Numbered from the stretch's first letter, positions 17,050 through 26,267 are shown. The stretch is DNA of 32,539 nucleotides from [Chlorobium] sp. 445 (GCA_002763895.1 NSLH01000028.1:1-32539); one strand, 5' to 3'. Notes: generated by a model from the sequence alone, not told the origin. Translations and numbers: made by a program.

Positions 17050-17896
17050 ACTTGTAAAATCCTCTGCCAGACTTGCGTCCTAAATACCCAGCTGCAACCA
17101 TATTTTTCAGAAGAGGTGAGGGACGATACTTAGAGTCGTTGAAGCCTTCGTAGAGCACTTCCATAATCGCAAGGCACACATCTAATCCGATAAAATCAGC
17201 CAAAGTGAGCGGTCCCATCGGGTGTGCCATGCCTAATTTCATAATTTCGTCGATGGCTTCGGGTGTTGCCACGTTTTCATAGACACACTGAATAGCTTCG
17301 TTAATCATGGGCATCAGTACACGGTTGGAAATAAATCCGGGATAGTCGTTGCAAGAAACGGGCACTTTGCCAATGGCTTTAGCCGTAGCTTCAATAGCAG
17401 CGAAGGTGGCATCGGAAGTTTGAAGTGCGCGAATAACTTCGACGAGTTTCATCACAGGCACAGGATTCATAAAGTGCATGCCAATCACTTGCGCAGGACG
17501 CCGGGTGGCAGCAGCAAGTTTTGTGAGCGAAATTGAGCTAGTGTTAGAAGCAAGAATCGCTGTGGGTTTAGTGTGTTCATCGAGCGCACGAAAAATCGAC
17601 TGCTTGAGTTCAAGATTTTCATTGACGGCTTCAATGACAAGGTCAGCATCTTTAACTGCAGTAGCCAAATCGGTGCTTGTGCAAATACGCTGCAAGGTTT
17701 GCGCTTTTTGCTCTTCAGTGAGTGTGCCTTTTTTGATTTGTCGATCCAGATTCGTTGAAATCGTTTGAAGCGCACGGTCTAAAAACTCTTGCTTGATGTC
17801 GACCAGCATAGTGGGGTAGCCAAATTGTGCGAAGACATGAGCAATGCCGTTGCCCATTGTACCGCCGCCAACGACAGCAATGCGATGAATGTCCAT
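17042..17896 (-). CDS. 3-hydroxyacyl-CoA (3-hydroxybutyryl-CoA) dehydrogenase
   Basis: This 284-residue cytoplasmic NAD(P)-dependent enzyme interconverts 3-hydroxyacyl-CoA and 3-oxoacyl-CoA. The Rossmann motif [16 protein letters not shown] lies near residues 8-23. Catalytic and binding residues are Ser120 in [12 protein letters not shown], His141 in [16 protein letters not shown] with Glu153, and Asn191 in [15 protein letters not shown]. The C-terminal domain carries [15 protein letters not shown] and ends with [12 protein letters not shown]. The short, single-function form is typical of Hbd/PaaH enzymes. With ETF-QO and an acyl-CoA ligase in the same window it supports fatty-acid or butyrate oxidation, though the synthetic direction is also possible. 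It overlaps the next gene by eight bases. Confidence 0.95.
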   Translation of the reverse strand: MDIHRIAVVGGGTMGNGIAHVFAQFGYPTMLVDIKQEFLDRALQTISTNLDRQIKKGTLTEEQKAQTLQRICTSTDLATAVKDADLVIEAVNENLELKQSIFRALDEHTKPTAILASNTSSISLTKLAAATRRPAQVIGMHFMNPVPVMKLVEVIRALQTSDATFAAIEATAKAIGKVPVSCNDYPGFISNRVLMPMINEAIQCVYENVATPEAIDEIMKLGMAHPMGPLTLADFIGLDVCLAIMEVLYEGFNDSKYRPSPLLKNMVAAGYLGRKSGRGFYKYD

Positions 17897-18133
17897 GCTT
17901 ATGTAAAAATTTGCGTGATAAAAATTACATTGAACTGACTGTGAAAATCATGTGCTGCAATTCTACAAAAAAACTCGGAAAGCTGTAGCCAACATCAAAA
18001 GCGTAAGCGCACTGCGCCCTAGTTCAAGTTGACCGACATCCTTCAATTTGGTTTTGAAAGAAAGTTGTAAAGCCCTTAACTTCTTGCAACCCACAATAAT
18101 TCCAATAACTGTTAAACAACAAGGAGAAGCAAT

Positions 18134-18730
18134 ATGCCAAAGAAAATCTTGATGCTTGTCGGCGACTATGTCGAGGACTATGAAGTGATGGTGCCCTTTC
18201 AAACCCTATTGACGGTAGGGCATCAAGTTCATGCGGTTTGCCCCGATAAGAAAGCAGGCGATGTGGTGCGCACCTCAATTCACGACTTTGAAGGCGACCA
18301 AACCTACACTGAAAAGCGTGGTCATAACTTCAAGCTCAATGCCACATTTGCAGATGTCAAGCCAGAAGACTACGATGCCCTTTTCATCTGCGGTGGACGT
18401 GCACCAGAGTACATTCGGCTCAATTCAAAAGTGATTGAGATCGCTCAACATTTTGCAAAGCATAACAAACCGATTGGGTCTGTGTGTCACGGCGTACAAG
18501 TCTTGACTGCAGCGAACGTGGTAGCAGGCAAGAAAATTTCTGCTTATCCAGCATGCGCTCCTGAAGTCAACATGGCAGGGGGACACTACGAGCAAATTGC
18601 AATGGATGAAGCGATTGTCGATGGCAATATCGTCTCTTCACCAGCTTGGCCTTCTCATCCGGCACTGCTTTCGAAGTTTCTTGAACTTTTGGGCACAAAG
18701 ATCATGCATGAAGAAGGCGCAATGGCATAA
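18134..18730 (+). CDS. DJ-1/PfpI family protein
   Basis: This 198-residue cytoplasmic protein belongs to the DJ-1/PfpI superfamily, which includes proteases, glyoxalases/deglycases and chaperones. The nucleophile elbow is GSVCHGVQVL with Cys118 followed by His119. The conserved acidic residues lie in GDYVEDYEVMVPFQTL (10-25), and ICGGRAPEYIR (85-95) is the typical Gly-rich turn. The ribosome-binding site AAGGAG at 18121-18126 is strong, eight bases before the ATG, unlike most starts here. A very stable hairpin follows, so it is a single-gene transcript. The exact activity cannot be chosen from sequence; PfpI-like peptidase or stress protein are both possible. Confidence 0.92.
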   Translation: MPKKILMLVGDYVEDYEVMVPFQTLLTVGHQVHAVCPDKKAGDVVRTSIHDFEGDQTYTEKRGHNFKLNATFADVKPEDYDALFICGGRAPEYIRLNSKVIEIAQHFAKHNKPIGSVCHGVQVLTAANVVAGKKISAYPACAPEVNMAGGHYEQIAMDEAIVDGNIVSSPAWPSHPALLSKFLELLGTKIMHEEGAMA

Positions 18731-18750
18731 TGGTCTTAAGGATTAAAAAC

Positions 18751-18800
18751 ATAAAAGAGTGCGAGGGTTTGCCTGAAGGCAAGAACTCGCACTCTTTTAT
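18751..18800. terminator. strong intrinsic terminator
   Basis: A 15-base perfect stem pairs 18751-18765 with 18786-18800. Its loop holds a nested hairpin (TTGCC/GGCAA at 18769-18773 and 18778-18782). The right arm contains CTCTTTTAT. It lies 21 bases after the DJ-1 gene stop. Confidence 0.9.
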
Positions 18801-18899
18801 TAGCACATAATTGAATTGAAAGTCTGTCGAGCTTTTTTGAAGCGCGACATTTCGTTATCTTTTTGCCTTCAAAAACGCAGTAAGACCAAACTATAATCA

Positions 18900-20801
18900 A
18901 TGAGAAAACTGCTTGCTTCACTCTGGCTCTCCCTACTTTTAAGTTTTTTACAAGTCATACAGATTGCAGCACAAACCGCTGCGGACGATTCACTCTATGT
19001 GCGGCAAAACTTTACCAAGCGTGAAGTTTATATCCCAATGCGCGATGGTGTCAGGCTTTTTACCTCGATTTATGTGCCGAAAGATTCCTCAAAGAAGTAT
19101 CCGATTATCATGTTGCGCACGCCTTATAGTGTTGCGCCCTACGGAGAAGATGCTTACCGCACCTCACTTGCTCCAATTGAGCTCATGCGTGAAGGATACA
19201 TTTTTGTCTATCAAGACGTGCGCGGGCGATATATGTCCGAAGGAGAGTTTGTAAATGTGCGTCCAAATGTTCCGGGTAATGCAACAAAAGAGATTGATGA
19301 GTCCAGCGATACTTACGACACGATAGAGTGGCTCGTCAAGAATTTACAAACCTGCAATGGCAGAGTAGGCATTTGGGGAATTTCTTATCCCGGTTTCTAT
19401 GCTGCCGCAGCAATTCCAGATGCACATCCAGCACTCAAAGCCGTCTCGCCACAAGCACCGGTAACCGACTGGTGGATTGGCGATGACTTTCATCACAACG
19501 GCGCATTTTTCTTTGCTGATGCTTTTACATTTCTCTACTCTTTTGGTAAGGCACGACCGCAGCCTACCACAATAGGCAATCCACCCTACCGTTTTCCAAC
19601 GCCCGATGCTTACAAATTTTTCCTCGAGCTTGGCGCATTGAAAAATGTCAATCAAAAGATCTTTCGTGATAGCATTGCATTCTGGAATGATATTATGAAT
19701 CATCCCGACTACGATAATTTCTGGAAATCGCGCACGCTCCTGCCACACCTCAAGAACGTAACGCCAGCTGTGATGACCGTTGGCGGTTGGTATGATGCTG
19801 AAGATCTCTACGGACCGCTCAAAGTCTACGATGCCATTGAACGCCAAAATCCAAATGCAAAAAATATACTGGTGATGGGCCCATGGTTTCATGGTGCATG
19901 GGCAAGAACCGATGGTGATCAGCTGGGCTATATCAAGTTTGGCTCAAAGACGGGACCGTATTATCGTGAGAATGTTGAGAAGGTCTTTTTTAATGCGTAT
20001 CTCAAAGACAGCGTGGAAGCTAAGTTGCCAAAAGCCATCTTGTTTGATGTGGGCAAAAATGAGTGGCGAACCTTTAACGAGTGGCATCCAAAAAATGTGA
20101 TTGAGAAAAACCTGTACTTTGATGCAAATGGCAAACTTTCATTTGAGCCACCAAAAGAGGCAAAAGGTTATGATGAATACATCAGCGACCCAAATAAGCC
20201 AGTGCCCTACACGAATGAAATTCGCCTTGACCGCAGTGTAGAGTATATGATTGAAGACCAGCGCTTTGCGGCGCGCCGTCCTGATGTGCTCGTCTATCAA
20301 ACTGATGAACTCAGCGAAGATATTACGCTGGCAGGAGATATTTTTGCCAATCTTTTTGTCTCAACTACAGGCAGTGATGCCGATTTTATCGTCAAGTTAA
20401 TTGATGTCTATCCTGACAGTGCACGAGATGACTATAGCGATAAGCCATTAGGACGGCGCGTTTTTCCTGCACCAGTGCGGTTAGGCAGTTTTCAAAAATT
20501 AGTGCGCTGGGAAGTCATGCGTGGGCGCTACCGAAAAAGTTATGAAAAGCCCGAAGCGATGAAGCCCAATCAAATCGAGCAAATTAAACTTGAATTGATG
20601 GATGTGCTGTACACTTTCAAGAAAGGGCATCGCATTATGGTGCAGGTGCAAAGTTCGATGTTCCCGCTCATTGACCGCAATCCGCAAAAGTTCGTAGATA
20701 TCTACAAGTGCGATGACCGTGATTTTCAGAAAGCCACACATCGAGTGTTTCGTGCTGCAAATGCGGCATCGCACCTCAAGGTCAAAATTTTGCCAAAATG
20801 A
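18900..20801 (+). CDS. CocE/NonD family exported hydrolase
   Basis: The 633-residue protein begins with a Sec signal peptide (MRKLLASLWLSLLLSFLQV then a short tail, cleaved near residue 25). An alpha/beta hydrolase of the S15/CocE type follows. The nucleophile is Ser162 in GISYPG, the acid is likely Asp299 in GGWYDAEDLYGPL, and the base is His331 in MGPWFHGAW. RMRDGVRLFTSIYVP-like sequence (MRDGVRLFTSIYVPK, 47-61) and VYQDVRGRYMSEG (103-115) are also family hallmarks. The C-terminal third is the beta jelly-roll domain. Relatives cleave acyl groups from peptides, amino-acid esters or cocaine-like esters. Here it is exported, so it probably works on peptides or esters in the periplasm or outside. 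It overlaps the next gene by four bases. Confidence 0.94.
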   Translation: MRKLLASLWLSLLLSFLQVIQIAAQTAADDSLYVRQNFTKREVYIPMRDGVRLFTSIYVPKDSSKKYPIIMLRTPYSVAPYGEDAYRTSLAPIELMREGYIFVYQDVRGRYMSEGEFVNVRPNVPGNATKEIDESSDTYDTIEWLVKNLQTCNGRVGIWGISYPGFYAAAAIPDAHPALKAVSPQAPVTDWWIGDDFHHNGAFFFADAFTFLYSFGKARPQPTTIGNPPYRFPTPDAYKFFLELGALKNVNQKIFRDSIAFWNDIMNHPDYDNFWKSRTLLPHLKNVTPAVMTVGGWYDAEDLYGPLKVYDAIERQNPNAKNILVMGPWFHGAWARTDGDQLGYIKFGSKTGPYYRENVEKVFFNAYLKDSVEAKLPKAILFDVGKNEWRTFNEWHPKNVIEKNLYFDANGKLSFEPPKEAKGYDEYISDPNKPVPYTNEIRLDRSVEYMIEDQRFAARRPDVLVYQTDELSEDITLAGDIFANLFVSTTGSDADFIVKLIDVYPDSARDDYSDKPLGRRVFPAPVRLGSFQKLVRWEVMRGRYRKSYEKPEAMKPNQIEQIKLELMDVLYTFKKGHRIMVQVQSSMFPLIDRNPQKFVDIYKCDDRDFQKATHRVFRAANAASHLKVKILPK

Positions 20802-21472
20802 AGGCATTGAAACACTCGGTAGCATTGAGACGACTGTGCAGCATATTGGCGCTGGCAGCGATGCTGATAGTCCAGCCTGCTGTAGATGCTCTAGCACAAC
20901 CGCTTGCAAAACACTTTGCTGAAAAACGTCTGGGCGCACAGCAAAGTGCAATGTGGATACTGGGCACATGGGCAGGTGTCTCCATTTTGTCAGGCGTAGG
21001 GCTTTCAGTGCAGTCGGAAAATACGACGCTGCGGTATCTTGGTTTTCAAAATATCGGGTGGGGAGCGGTCAATGCAGCGCTTGCAGGCTTTGCACTGTTT
21101 GGATTAGGTGCGCAAATTGCTACATTAGACACGCTAAGCCCCGGCGCAGAAGCCCTGCTCAAAGAGCTTTCAGAAGAACATACCTTCTCGAAAATTCTCT
21201 TGGTCAATGCAGGACTTGATGTCGGTTACATGTTGGTCGGAGGCGCCTTAATGTGGGCGGCGCGAAATGGACTAAGTCGAAGCGATGAATTTTTTGGAAG
21301 TGGACTTGGCGTATTGATTCAAGGTGCGTTCTTGCTCATCTTCGATATCTGGCAAGCTGTTGTGTCAGGACATCGCACAACAGACCTTGAAAATGCACTG
21401 CGCCCGATGCTCTCCGTTACTGCCACAGCACTTCCGTTTGGCACAGGTCTTGCGCTGACTGTTTCGTTTTAA
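20798..21472 (+). CDS. DUF6992-like membrane protein
   Basis: This 224-residue protein has an N-terminal signal or anchor (about 8-32) and further membrane segments. Its layout, SAMWILGTWAGVSILSGVG, then GWGAVNAALAGFALFGLG, then KILLVNAGLDVGYMLVGG and LIQGAFLLIFDIWQA, matches what I recall of the DUF6992 family in Bacteroidota relatives, whose function is unknown. Its ATG overlaps the hydrolase stop (ATGA), a sign of coupled translation, so the two products are made together. It meets the minus-strand alpha/beta hydrolase after two bases, with no terminator between. Confidence 0.65.
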   Translation: MKALKHSVALRRLCSILALAAMLIVQPAVDALAQPLAKHFAEKRLGAQQSAMWILGTWAGVSILSGVGLSVQSENTTLRYLGFQNIGWGAVNAALAGFALFGLGAQIATLDTLSPGAEALLKELSEEHTFSKILLVNAGLDVGYMLVGGALMWAARNGLSRSDEFFGSGLGVLIQGAFLLIFDIWQAVVSGHRTTDLENALRPMLSVTATALPFGTGLALTVSF

Positions 21473-21474
21473 CA

Positions 21475-22461
21475 TTACTTTGCGACGTTAGTACGCAAAG
21501 CGTCACTGCGCAAAAAGTTCAAAATTGCCTCACTGACTTCTGCGCTGCGCTCAATTTGAATCATGTGCCCAGTTTGTGGAAGCATCAAAAGTTTTGCGTT
21601 AGGCATCGCTTTGACGCCTTGTTCCATCACTTCACGTGTGCGACCGCCATGCAAAAATGGGTTGGGAATGAGATTGTCGTTTTCACCTGCAAGCACAAGT
21701 GTAGGTGCCTGAATTTTTCCGAGCTTATCCCAGACATATTCATCGAGCATGGCGCCAACGCATTTCCACACGGCATAAGCGAATCGATCGAACTCTTCTG
21801 TGCCAGCTAAACGCACACGCTCTTCAATGAGCCATTCCCATTCATCATTCCATTCATAGAAATTGTTGGTGATGTTAGCGCGCACACGCTCTTGCGGTGT
21901 TTTCTTGACAAAGTCAGGAGTGGTAGCGTTGCGTAGCCAGTCGCCTTCGCCTTGTTTGAAAGCCTCGAACCCAGCAGGTGAGAGCAAAACCAATTTCTCT
22001 ACGGATTCAGGAAAGTGCAGGGCGGCAGTCATAGCAATTTGTCCACCCATAGAGTGCCCAACCCAAGTTGCTTTCGTGATGCCAAGTTCGCTCAGCAGCG
22101 CGCGAACGGTCTCAGCATAAAATTTCAAGGTGTAGGGCGCTGAATAAGGCTTTGATGATTTGCCATATCCAATTAAATCAACGGCAATAACGCGAACGCC
22201 TTGTGCTTGCAGAGTGGGGATATTGTATCGCCAAAAGCCCATATTGCTAGCAAGCCCGTGAATAAGAACAATCGGCTGACCTGCACCTTTGCTATCATAA
22301 TACGCCATCATGACACCATTGACGGATTTCATCTCGGTGCCGAAAGGATAAGCAATATCCTGAAACTTCATCGGTGGGGCGGCATGGTAGAGTTTAGAAT
22401 TGCCGCATCCTGAGAGTGCGATGAGGCAGACAAGCAAGAAAGAGCGTTTTACGTTCGTCAT
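21475..22461 (-). CDS. alpha/beta-fold hydrolase lipoprotein
   Basis: The 328-residue protein opens with a lipoprotein signal (MTNVKRSFLLVCLIALSGC), with Cys19 as the lipidated residue. An alpha/beta hydrolase follows with oxyanion HGLASNMGFW (68-77), nucleophile GHSMGG with Ser137, and likely Asp262 in LAGENDNLIP and His299 in PQTGHMIQIE. Such enzymes are esterases, lipases or C-C bond hydrolases; here it is membrane anchored in the periplasm or outer membrane. It starts 21 bases after the stop of the beta-barrel gene on the same strand, so it is probably the third gene of an envelope operon. Substrate unknown. Confidence 0.92.
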   Translation of the reverse strand: MTNVKRSFLLVCLIALSGCGNSKLYHAAPPMKFQDIAYPFGTEMKSVNGVMMAYYDSKGAGQPIVLIHGLASNMGFWRYNIPTLQAQGVRVIAVDLIGYGKSSKPYSAPYTLKFYAETVRALLSELGITKATWVGHSMGGQIAMTAALHFPESVEKLVLLSPAGFEAFKQGEGDWLRNATTPDFVKKTPQERVRANITNNFYEWNDEWEWLIEERVRLAGTEEFDRFAYAVWKCVGAMLDEYVWDKLGKIQAPTLVLAGENDNLIPNPFLHGGRTREVMEQGVKAMPNAKLLMLPQTGHMIQIERSAEVSEAILNFLRSDALRTNVAK

Positions 22462-22482
22462 GGTTAGAGCTCATAGCATTGA

Positions 22483-24057
22483 TTAAAACATTAGCCAACT
22501 AAGTGTACCAAAAACAACCCAAGGGTTTTGCGGTCGCGTGGTAAGTGCGTTTGGACGTGTCAGTGGGCTGTCGTAGAAATCACCGTTGAACATGTAAGCC
22601 ACACTGAGCCCTAAATCGAGAAAGAGTGCGAGTGTGTATTTGAGTTCGGCGTTGAGTTCGGCTCCGATGAAGCGACCGACATCGCTGGGCGTCTGATTGG
22701 CAAGCGCAGCTGCAGCACCAACTTTTATTAACACTTTATTAGGTACAAGATTGTTGAAGTAGTTAAAGAAAACAGCTGTGGTGCCAAAGCCCATGTTAGA
22801 AATATCGTGAACAGCAGAGTAGTAGCGGTTTACGACTTGTGCATCGGGGAAGAGCAGAAATGCGCGGTGTGAGCTAAAAATACCAACAGGTGAGCCCCAA
22901 GTGTTACCTGTTACAACACCGGTGTATTGACCATCGCTCACATTGTTGGCATCACCAGAAGTGTAGAGCGCTTCGAAGGAAATACGGTCGTTGTTGGTTT
23001 GACCGTATTTGTAGTTCAGTGAAAGATGAGCTGTAAAGCCAAAAATACCGATGTTGCCTGTGCTCTCGCCCTGTGGCGTGAAAGTATTGAGATTGCCGAA
23101 GTTGAACACAGTGAGTGCGCTTGCCCAGAGCCGTCCGCCGATAAAGTCGCGATTGTAGGCAAAGTTAGCGCCTGTCCAGAGCACATCGCCCTTGTAGCGA
23201 TTTTGTCCCAACCGAAACCGTGCGCCGCCGTTATACTCGACTAACAGCGAGTTAAAGCCTTGACCGAGAATTGAGACTCCGCCTTCACCTTGAGCTCTGT
23301 CGTAGAGATACCAGATGCTGCCGCCAAGTTCCCACAACCCAGAGAGGCGGGTTTCGGCATCTGCCATCAACAAGACGACATCATCATCGATTTGAATAAA
23401 ATTTTCATAGAGCTGAAAATAGGCGAGGCGACCTATAGTGACAGGCGTAAGATTGAAGTAGGTGCTCATGCCGACGCCTTGTGTGCCCCAGAACATCAAG
23501 CGGTTAGCGCTGGTCTGATGGGTTTGCAGCGTATTGACATTGGGGTCGCGCGGGTTATCAAAAATGCGCTGAATGCCAATAACCACATTCCATGCAGGAT
23601 TGATTTTGAGTTCAAGGTTTGCCAGCAAAGTTTGAATGTTCACAGTCCCTGCGTTGATTGCGCCGCCGACATTATTACCGACGCCGTAGTTGACATCGCC
23701 CCAAGTAACATCGACTTTGAAGAGCGTGCGAAAAATTGCGATGCCATCTAAAATCGCAGGTCGATAGACGAAGAGCGGCACAAAGCGTCCTTCACCATAA
23801 AAAGCAGTTTGGGGCACAGTAGAGGTGCTGTTCGGTCCGAAGAGCCGACCAATAATTTGCCCACGCAGAAATTCATTTTCAGGCGCAATGTTGCTGGCCG
23901 TAAGGCGCGTAAAAAAGAATCCAATGAATTGCAACTCAGGCGGCGGCTTTTCAGGCGTGCCCATACGACGTTCATCATCGACAGGGTAGTTCGGCAACTG
24001 TGCCCACAGAGAAGTGGCATAGAAAAGGATAGCGACAAAGCATAAAGCAATTTTCAT
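22483..24057 (-). CDS. outer-membrane beta-barrel (porin-like) protein
   Basis: I place the start at the ATG at 24057 (524 residues). It has the ribosome-binding site GGGGAG (24064-24069) and gives the signal peptide MKIALCFVAILFYATSLWAQ. The frame is open to 24150, but that would add 31 non-signal residues. The mature part has many amphipathic beta-strands with aromatic girdle residues (TVFNFGNLNTF, AHLSLNYKYG, DRISFEALYTSGD) and ends WVVFGTLSWLMF, with a terminal Phe as in outer-membrane barrels. It could be a 16- to 18-strand porin or export channel; I recognise no specific family. It lies between a lipoprotein and a lipoprotein hydrolase on the same strand. Confidence 0.82.
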   Translation of the reverse strand: MKIALCFVAILFYATSLWAQLPNYPVDDERRMGTPEKPPPELQFIGFFFTRLTASNIAPENEFLRGQIIGRLFGPNSTSTVPQTAFYGEGRFVPLFVYRPAILDGIAIFRTLFKVDVTWGDVNYGVGNNVGGAINAGTVNIQTLLANLELKINPAWNVVIGIQRIFDNPRDPNVNTLQTHQTSANRLMFWGTQGVGMSTYFNLTPVTIGRLAYFQLYENFIQIDDDVVLLMADAETRLSGLWELGGSIWYLYDRAQGEGGVSILGQGFNSLLVEYNGGARFRLGQNRYKGDVLWTGANFAYNRDFIGGRLWASALTVFNFGNLNTFTPQGESTGNIGIFGFTAHLSLNYKYGQTNNDRISFEALYTSGDANNVSDGQYTGVVTGNTWGSPVGIFSSHRAFLLFPDAQVVNRYYSAVHDISNMGFGTTAVFFNYFNNLVPNKVLIKVGAAAALANQTPSDVGRFIGAELNAELKYTLALFLDLGLSVAYMFNGDFYDSPLTRPNALTTRPQNPWVVFGTLSWLMF

Positions 24058-24092
24058 AGCGTTCTCCCCAGTTTTCAAAACCTTGCATGAGT

Positions 24093-24148
24093 GCTTAGGT
24101 GCAGTGAGACGCCACTCCTTAGAGGCATCCCACCGACTAATCCTAAGC
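24093..24148 (-). other. possible structured leader between lipoprotein and porin-like gene
   Basis: On the minus strand GCTTAGG (24142-24148) can pair with CCTAAGC (24093-24099) over seven bases, enclosing about 42 bases with a further short AGTG/CACT hairpin. It sits in the 104-base gap before the porin-like gene. It may be a weak terminator, a processing site or a chance pairing. Confidence 0.22.
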
Positions 24149-24161
24149 AAAAGCGAAGGGT

Positions 24162-24674
24162 TTATTGACGCACGTAGCGCTGAACATTAGCTTGCCCAAA
24201 TGCACCGCCCGATGTACTTCCGAAGCCAGCGGTGGCAGTAGGCGGCGTAACACCTTGGAGAGGAGGCTCTGTCTGCGCAATTTCATATCGCATCGTGTTG
24301 CCGCTGACTTCATAAATCCCAACTGCCGTAATAGCTGTAGGCGTACTTTGATTGACCCTAATGTTTCGGATGTTTGCATTTGCACCCGTGGCCCCGCCAG
24401 CTGAAGTCGTGTAAGTCCCGCGTAAAGTGCCTTCAACGCCAGCTGAATCGCGCTGTACAACCACGTATGAGCCATCTCTGTTAAACGTAGCTTGAATGCG
24501 GCGAATCCGAAAGGGTGGAGCAAAGAGAATCGGTGCGACATTTGTGCCTTCCGATACCCATGTGCCAACAATCGGATCTTGGGTGCTCCCAGAATCTGAT
24601 GAAGTCGTAGAGCCTTGGCATGCAGCCATGGTCAAAGCAGCACAGAGCAAGAGCAGAAAACTGATATTTTTCAT
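24162..24674 (-). CDS. small lipoprotein, lipocalin-like
   Basis: The 170-residue product has a lipoprotein signal (MKNISFLLLLCAALTMAAC) with Cys19. A Ser/Thr-rich linker follows, and then a DPIVGTWVSEG segment (33-43), the common opening strand of lipocalin-like beta barrels. Later strands include ATFNRDGSYVVVQRD and EGTLRGTYTTS. The C-terminus is Gly/Ala/Thr-rich. An AGGAG ribosome-binding site lies at 24679-24683. It is the first gene of a likely minus-strand set with the porin-like protein and the hydrolase. Function is unknown; lipocalin-like folds often bind small hydrophobic ligands. Confidence 0.78.
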   Translation of the reverse strand: MKNISFLLLLCAALTMAACQGSTTSSDSGSTQDPIVGTWVSEGTNVAPILFAPPFRIRRIQATFNRDGSYVVVQRDSAGVEGTLRGTYTTSAGGATGANANIRNIRVNQSTPTAITAVGIYEVSGNTMRYEIAQTEPPLQGVTPPTATAGFGSTSGGAFGQANVQRYVRQ

Positions 24675-24760
24675 TTTTCTCCTATGAGTTTAGTTGAGAA
24701 AGCACGACTCAAAATGAATCGCATAGAAAACGGTCTAAATCGCGCACGGCAAATGATGAG

Positions 24761-26264
24761 CTACTCTGCTTGAAGAAGCGCTTTGCGATTGATTTTGCCA
24801 GCAGCGTTCTTTGGCAGTGCATCCAGAAAGACGACATACTTTGGTATTTTATACTTTGCCAGATTTGCTTGACAAAATGCTTGCACATCGCGCTCGGAGA
24901 GCACAACACCTTCTTTCAAAACCACGAATGCCTTGCCAACTTCGCCCCACTTTTCATCAGGTACAGGCACAACGGCGGCTTCAGCAATACATGGGTGCGA
25001 ATGCAACACGCGCTCGACTTCAGCAGGATAGACATTTTCTCCACCAGAGATGTACATGTTCTTTTTGCGATCGACCACATAGTAAAATCCTTCTTCATCT
25101 TCTCGCGCTAAATCGCCTGAATAAAGCCAGCCATCTTTGATAGCCTTTGCCGTTTCTTTAGGGTTATTCCAGTATCCTTTTGTAACGACATCGCCTTTGA
25201 AGATGAGTTCGCCGACTTGCCCGCGCTGAACATCATTGCCCTGATCATCGACAAGACGCACATTCAGATAAAAAATTTGGTACACCAATCGAGCCAATTT
25301 TGCGCACGGCATCGCTGTGATGCAGTGAAAAAAGATTAGGTCCAGCTTCTGTCATGCCAAACCCTTGACGAATCGGCACGCCACGATTTTGCCAAAGTTC
25401 AATCACAGACAGCGGCAAGGCTTCGCCACCAACTAGAAAAAAGCGTATGCGGCTCAGATTGACGGTGTGAAAACTTGGTGCCGCCGCAAGCAGTTTGAGT
25501 ATCGTCGGCACAGCCATAAACATCGTGGCTTGCTCCTGCTCGAGAAGCTGCAGTGTGGTCTCTGCATCAAATTTTTTCATGAGGCAAGAATAGGCACCGT
25601 GATGCAGAAAAGGTGTGGAAAGCACATTGAGTCCGCCCGTATGAAAAAGTGGCATGGCGCATATTGTCCTATCTTCAGTTGAAAGATCTAGGCGCATCAT
25701 CGTATTGACACTGTTCCAAAAGAGCATCCGATGAGAATACAGCACACCTTTGGGCAAGCCGGTGGTGCCGCTTGTGTAAAGAATGAACACAGCATCATCT
25801 TCGCTGAGCTTTGCAAGCGACATGAAAGACTCTGCAGAATCTCGATACGCATAACCTTCATCTTGCAAGTTCTGCAATGACCATTTGTGAGGAATGGTGT
25901 CAGCAATTGGACATTGCGAGAGCGTAGAGAGATACTTGTCTTCGGTGATGAGAAGTTTAGGCATGCAGTCAGCAAGGACTTGATTGATTTCTTTTGCTGC
26001 TAAACGAAAATTGAGCGGGACAATAATTGCGCCAGTTTTTTGTGCGACAAAAAACAAAATGAAGTGTTCCAGACAATTTTCAGCGTAAAGTGCGATGCGA
26101 TCACCATGTGTGAGACCAAACTCTTGCGTGAAGAGCCGCGAGAGGCGGTTTGAAATGTGATCAAGCTGGGTGTAAGTTAAAGTTCGTTCTGTCTCAAACT
26201 CTTTGAGTGCGATTTTCTGAGGCGTGTATAGACAAAGTTTTTCTAGCCAGTTGAAGATCATCAT
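24761..26264 (-). pseudogene. long-chain acyl-CoA synthetase (AMP-forming), split by a single-base frameshift
   Basis: Two minus-strand frames encode one adenylate-forming ligase. The upstream part carries ILYTSGTTGLPKGVLYSH (161-178) for ATP binding, MPLFHTGG and QGFGMTEAGP (300-309). The downstream part has GWLYSGDLAREDEEGFYYV, DRKKNMYISGGENVYP and PKNAAGKINRKAL with the catalytic Lys. The frames meet at A6 (25270-25275) beside TTT (25276-25278). Removing one base gives GSIGVP followed by FYLNVRLVD and a protein of 500 residues, a normal length. It would activate fatty acids to acyl-CoA. It starts three bases after the MFS gene stop, as the last gene of a four-gene operon. It may be a pseudogene or a sequence error. 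Confidence 0.85.
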
Positions 26265-26267
26265 CGC

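Noticed and set aside
18892-18897. Perfect TATAAT just before the CocE-type hydrolase
   Set aside because: It ends two bases before the start codon with no -35 at proper distance, so transcription would begin inside the coding region.
24058-24150. Longer start for the porin-like gene at 24150
   Set aside because: The ATG at 24057 has a good ribosome-binding site and begins a textbook signal peptide; the upstream 31 residues do not look like coding sequence.
24143-24571. 142-codon minus-strand frame overlapping the lipoprotein gene
   Set aside because: It lies in another frame of the lipocalin-like lipoprotein, which has its own signal peptide, lipobox and ribosome-binding site.
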